64,000 nucleotides of DNA from Lepidurus packardi (lineage: Eukaryota; Arthropoda; Branchiopoda; Notostraca; Triopsidae): contig JAKZAN010000005.1 in assembly GCA_023053545.1 (NCBI GenBank), forward strand, positions 12,338,001 to 12,402,000, read 5' to 3'. Under the pieces are notes generated by a model. The model was not told the DNA's origin, did not search any database, and worked only from the letters and a program-made list of their open reading frames with translations. This document shows, piece after piece, positions 60,501 to 64,000 of this stretch (position 1 is its first letter; each line of letters begins with the position of its first letter). A program made the position numbers and the translations under genes.

Positions 60501-62930
60501 GATACGGCGTCCGATGTCTCAGCGTCCTCTCGATCTCAAATCCAGGCCATCTTCTGACTTACGAAAGCTCCCACCTTCTACCTCCTGAAATTTGCGTTTG
60601 GAGAGATGGAAGGTGCAGGAGATATGTCGTGAACCTGCGGAGGCTGTTTGGTCCCATAATTTCCATTTTATGTTATGACATGGCTGTCGAGAATCGCGCC
60701 CTGCCCTGAGTTATGGACTTGACACGAGCTGGAACGACCCTTCTTTGAAAAGGAAGAATCGTCTTTGGCTCAAGCTGAATCGTGGAGGATTCGAAGCTGA
60801 ACAGGGGCAAACCAAGCCAGCTAAACTTTTGTCAGGGGATGGACGAAAGACAGAGGAGGAGAAGGCGTGTGAGAATTCCTGGGAATTCCTTCGAAATTAA
60901 CCGTTGAAGGACTTGGAAGTTGAGACTGCCTCCGTAATCAAGTGGGACGCGGACTACGTTCAGCGTGCTTTCAGTGCTCTTTCAGCGCCTTCGTTGGGCC
61001 TTCAAGGAGCAGCCAAAGCCACGCGACCTTGCGAAGAATGTCTCGGGAACTTTTTGACGGAGCTGGTTCGTAACAACAGTAAGAGGCTTGGGAGGAATGG
61101 AGGAATTGAAACGGGGGAAAAAGCGGCGGAACTTTTTCGCATAATGGATTTCGTGAGACTCGATAAGGAAGACACGATGCTTTGGTATTCTGTCCGGAGC
61201 AGACCGAAAAAATGTGTTGGAACTGTGAACTCTTGTTTGGGTTGTCAAATGGCGCTGTAAAAGCTGTACGTGCATGGACCCATCAAGTTGAATCATGCTG
61301 ATGGGTCTTGGAGATACCGAAAAAAGGGAAAAGAGAGAGCATTAACATGCGTGATTTGCAGCAGCCCGTTCCTAACGATGTGACTTCGGCTTCCCATCCA
61401 ATTCGAAGCCGCTGCCCTCCTTCCACCCAAGATCCTTCCGGACCGGCGTAGGTCGCGTCGTTCCTTTGCTGACCACCTTTCGAAGATCCGGAATCTTGCG
61501 GTTTGGACTGCGCTTTCCGCTCTTATCAGGGACAAGACAACCAGTTCTGACAACGACCTTGTTTTGCAACACTCGGGATGTTCTCCCTGTATGGGTGGCT
61601 CTTATCTCCCGAGTGGGATCTTTTGGACATTCCTTTCGAGTTCTGAAGCTGGTTTCTTCTTAATTGCCATTCGTTTCGCTTCTTTTTGTCTTCCCTGGCT
61701 TGATGTGCTGCGCAAGAAGGTTACACATTGCAGAGATGCGAGCCATTTGCGGAAGAGGAGTAAGACGAGAGTAGACGACTTCCGAACCCCGCACGTCCTG
61801 GACGGGCTAGCCGTACCGTCCGTGGGCCTTGCTCCGGCGGCCCGGCGCTGCACGGCACGGCGCCCGACTACTTCGTGTGCGGGTCGAGGTGAGCCAAAAC
61901 ATGGTTCAGCAAAAAAAGGAATTTTCGGAGGTGGGAAAAGAATCGGTTCTTGCCAAAATTGTGATCTCTGCTGGCTTTTTTACTTGCCGCTGGCACTGGC
62001 CATGTTCTCCTCATCTATAATTGTTCACTATTCTGTGCTCTCCTTCCGCTGCCTTGTCAACCTTCGGCGGTGTCGTATGGTCGCCGCGGCGCCTGCTAGC
62101 CTAACAGTCCACGGGCACCGGTTCGGCTCGGCTCGGCTCGGTGCAACTCAACGCCATCCGACCCGACTTGTCCAACTCAGTCTGGCTGCCACGTGAGTTG
62201 CGGCAAAAAACCTTGGCCGTCAAGAGTGCGAACCAATATAGAACTCGAGAATTTTGCTAAAAAATTTGGGCTCCGTTGGGTAAAGAAATGGTTCCAAGAC
62301 TTTTGTTTCACCTGGGTACGTATAGTACTGTACGGTACGTACGTTCGCTCTTGAGGGTTATGAGACAGCTTAATGTGACTCGTGTGAATGCTTGGAGCGA
62401 AACCTTACCGTTAGATTTAGTGAAAGAGAAGATGAATTCATCTGGGAACCGCAAAGCGTGCTCTTCATGTTCCTTTCGAGTTTTTTGCTTCTTTGTTCTC
62501 TCGCTCTCTCGAACATACAAGACAACACAGCTTCACCCTGGCTTTCTGTCACGATGCAAACGTTAATCATGCCTCCATTGGCATTTGCATAATGGTAAGG
62601 CGCTTTGTCTTCTGCTGCCCTATTCTTTCCCTCTCTATCGAACTCCCCTTGTCTTCCATACACTCTGGGCAGAAGGGTATAGATATAGATTTGTTAGGAC
62701 GTCTAATGTATAAACATCATAAAGTTGGTGTGTGAAAAAACCTTTCCTCCTCAACCTCAGGTCTTTCCCATTGGCATTTCTGGGGAATCTCCACAGCCAA
62801 ATCCATCTGTTACACAAGACTTACCTCGATGAGCGTGATGAAGATAATGAAGAGCGGAGGCGGACAGCATGTGTAATGGTCAGCATAGTATTTTCGGTCT
62901 CGCTCTTCCGTCAAGAATTCGTCGGCGATG
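54578..62930. other. Non-coding stretch, possibly first intron and promoter of the rhomboid gene
   Basis: No exon was recognised on either strand. I searched the minus strand for a rhomboid first-helix exon (a proline run followed by hydrophobics, ending in phase 0 before GT) and found none that convinced. There are short microsatellites (a tacag/gtac run at about 55992-56031, a poly-T at about 59438-59458). The longest frames, about 200 codons near 55.6-56.2 kb and 61.6-62.2 kb, have no family features. Confidence 0.5.
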
Positions 62931-62939
62931 ATTTTCACC

Positions 62940-63935
62940 ATTCTAATCATTTCAAAAAGACCAAAATTATCAATACAATATTAAGAAAAATTCGAAAAAT
63001 CGTCAGAAAAATTATAAAATGCTGCAGAGTACCGAAGAATTTAGGAAGGTAATTAGAACAAGCACACCAACAATGACGCTGAATCAAAAAAATACTTTAG
63101 ACGCCAACAAACGTAATTAGAACTCTAATAATTAGGATTCTAATAATTTCAAAAAGAAAAAAATTATCAATGAAAAATTGAGAAAAATTCTAAAAATCGT
63201 CAGAGAAATTATAAAAATGCTGCAAAGTACCGAAGAAATTTAGAAACGGAATTAGAACAAGCACACCAACAATGACGCTGAATAAAAAAAATACTTTAGA
63301 CGCCAACAAACGTAATTAGAACTCTAATAATTAGAATTCTAATCATTTCAAAAAGACAAAAATTATAAACGAAAAATTGAGAAAAATTCGAAAAATCGTC
63401 AGAAAAATTATAAAATGCTGCAGAGTACCGAAGAATTTAGAAACGGAATTAGAACAAGCACACCAACAATGACGCTGAATAAAAAAAATACTTTAGACGC
63501 CAACAAACGTAATTAGAACTCTAATAATTAGGATTCTAATAATTTCAAAAAGAAAAAAATTATCAATGAAAAATTGAGAAAAATTCTAAAAATCGTCAGA
63601 GAAATTATAAAAATGCTGCAAAGTACCGAAGAAATTTAGAAACGGAATTAGAACAAGCACACCAACAATGACGCTGAATCAAAAAAATACTTTAGACGCC
63701 AACAAACGTAATTAGAACTCTAATAATTAGGATTCTAATAATTTCTAAAAGAAAAAAATCATAAATGAAAGATGGAGAAAAATTCTAAAAATCTTCAGAA
63801 AAATTATAAAATGCTGCAGAGTACCGATGAATTTAGAAACGGAATTAGAACAAGTACACCAACAATGACGCTGAATCAAAAAAAATACTTTAAAACGCCT
63901 ACAAACGTAATTAGAACTCTTGCAGATGAAAGAAC
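62940..63935. repeat. 198-bp A+T-rich tandem array, five copies
   Basis: The phrase caccaacaatgacgctgaat starts at about 63065, 63262, 63459, 63660 and 63858, giving periods of 197-201. Each monomer also has tttagacgccaacaaacgtaattagaactctaataatta, ttgagaaaaattc and atgctgca(g/a)agtaccgaagaa. Alternate monomers are more alike (for example gaaattataaaaatgctgcaaag in two of them), which hints at a higher-order dimer. The array nearly reaches the window end. Confidence 0.92.
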
Positions 63936-64000
63936 GACGCTGAATCAACAGAAATGGAGAAACAATGCGTTGGGCCAACAATGGATCCAAGTTCGGCCAC

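Noticed and set aside
60904-61260. A 118-codon plus-strand frame
   Set aside because: Looks protein-like in composition but no family could be named, and the opposite strand is open over the same stretch (60982-61296).
61564-62196. A 210-codon plus-strand frame and nearby frames in a more G+C-rich patch
   Set aside because: No recognisable family, membrane or repeat features and no matching exons; overlapping frames on both strands are equally long.
1-64000. CRISPR arrays, bacterial operons, integrases or phage genes
   Set aside because: The repeats are head-to-tail without unique spacers, genes are spliced, and no prokaryotic signatures were seen.

Overview
This is eukaryotic nuclear DNA, almost certainly from an arthropod and possibly a crustacean or other pancrustacean, although the species cannot be fixed from the sequence. 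The evidence is as follows. Spliced genes have small GT-AG introns, many of 55-120 bases. There is a two-domain GH18 chitinase with one CBM14 domain, the arthropod group III (Cht7) layout. Two cytosolic tRNA-His genes are present, and the orthologues are recognisably animal. The non-coding DNA is A+T-rich and full of short tandem duplications and minisatellites. Seven protein genes were assembled by hand, joining exons across GT-AG junctions that keep the reading frame; six give complete CDSs.

Layout: 1-5168, no gene, several repeats. 5169-8798 (+), a four-exon gene for a secreted, dibasic-rich, cysteine-ended propeptide of unrecognised family. 10916-11749 (-), a canopy/CNPY2 (seele-type) ER saposin-like protein, four exons. 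12375-12765, a 12-bp minisatellite. About 13.1 kb, a tRNA-like SINE head. 14046 and 15291 (+), two tRNA-His(GTG) genes of identical sequence. 15837-19480 (+), CEP131/dila, eleven exons, 933 aa. 21529-27110 (+), USH1G/Sans, six exons, 499 aa, with a 156-bp satellite in its last intron. 27918-31593 (-), HAPSTR1 (C16orf72), five exons, 268 aa, convergent with Sans. 33060-39088 (-), the Cht7-type chitinase, fourteen exons, 1024 aa. 39.1-53.2 kb, a gene-poor stretch with many direct duplications. 53190-54577 (-), the last four coding exons of a rhomboid intramembrane protease whose 5' exon was not found. 54.6-64 kb, no recognisable gene, ending in a ~198-bp tandem array.

The genes do not form one pathway. 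CEP131 (centriolar satellites/ciliogenesis) and Sans (Usher mechanosensory scaffold) are head-to-tail neighbours and both serve ciliated sensory cells. The canopy protein, the propeptide, the chitinase and the rhomboid belong to the secretory pathway. HAPSTR1 is a nuclear stress regulator.

The most promising unknown is the 213-aa propeptide. It has a signal peptide, an RKR site, then RR and KR sites, and a terminal C-x3-C-x10-C-x3-C peptide. Other points of note are a duplicated splice acceptor inside the chitinase gene, an apparent exon duplication preserved in HAPSTR1, and an apparent excess of the palindrome TGACGTCA.
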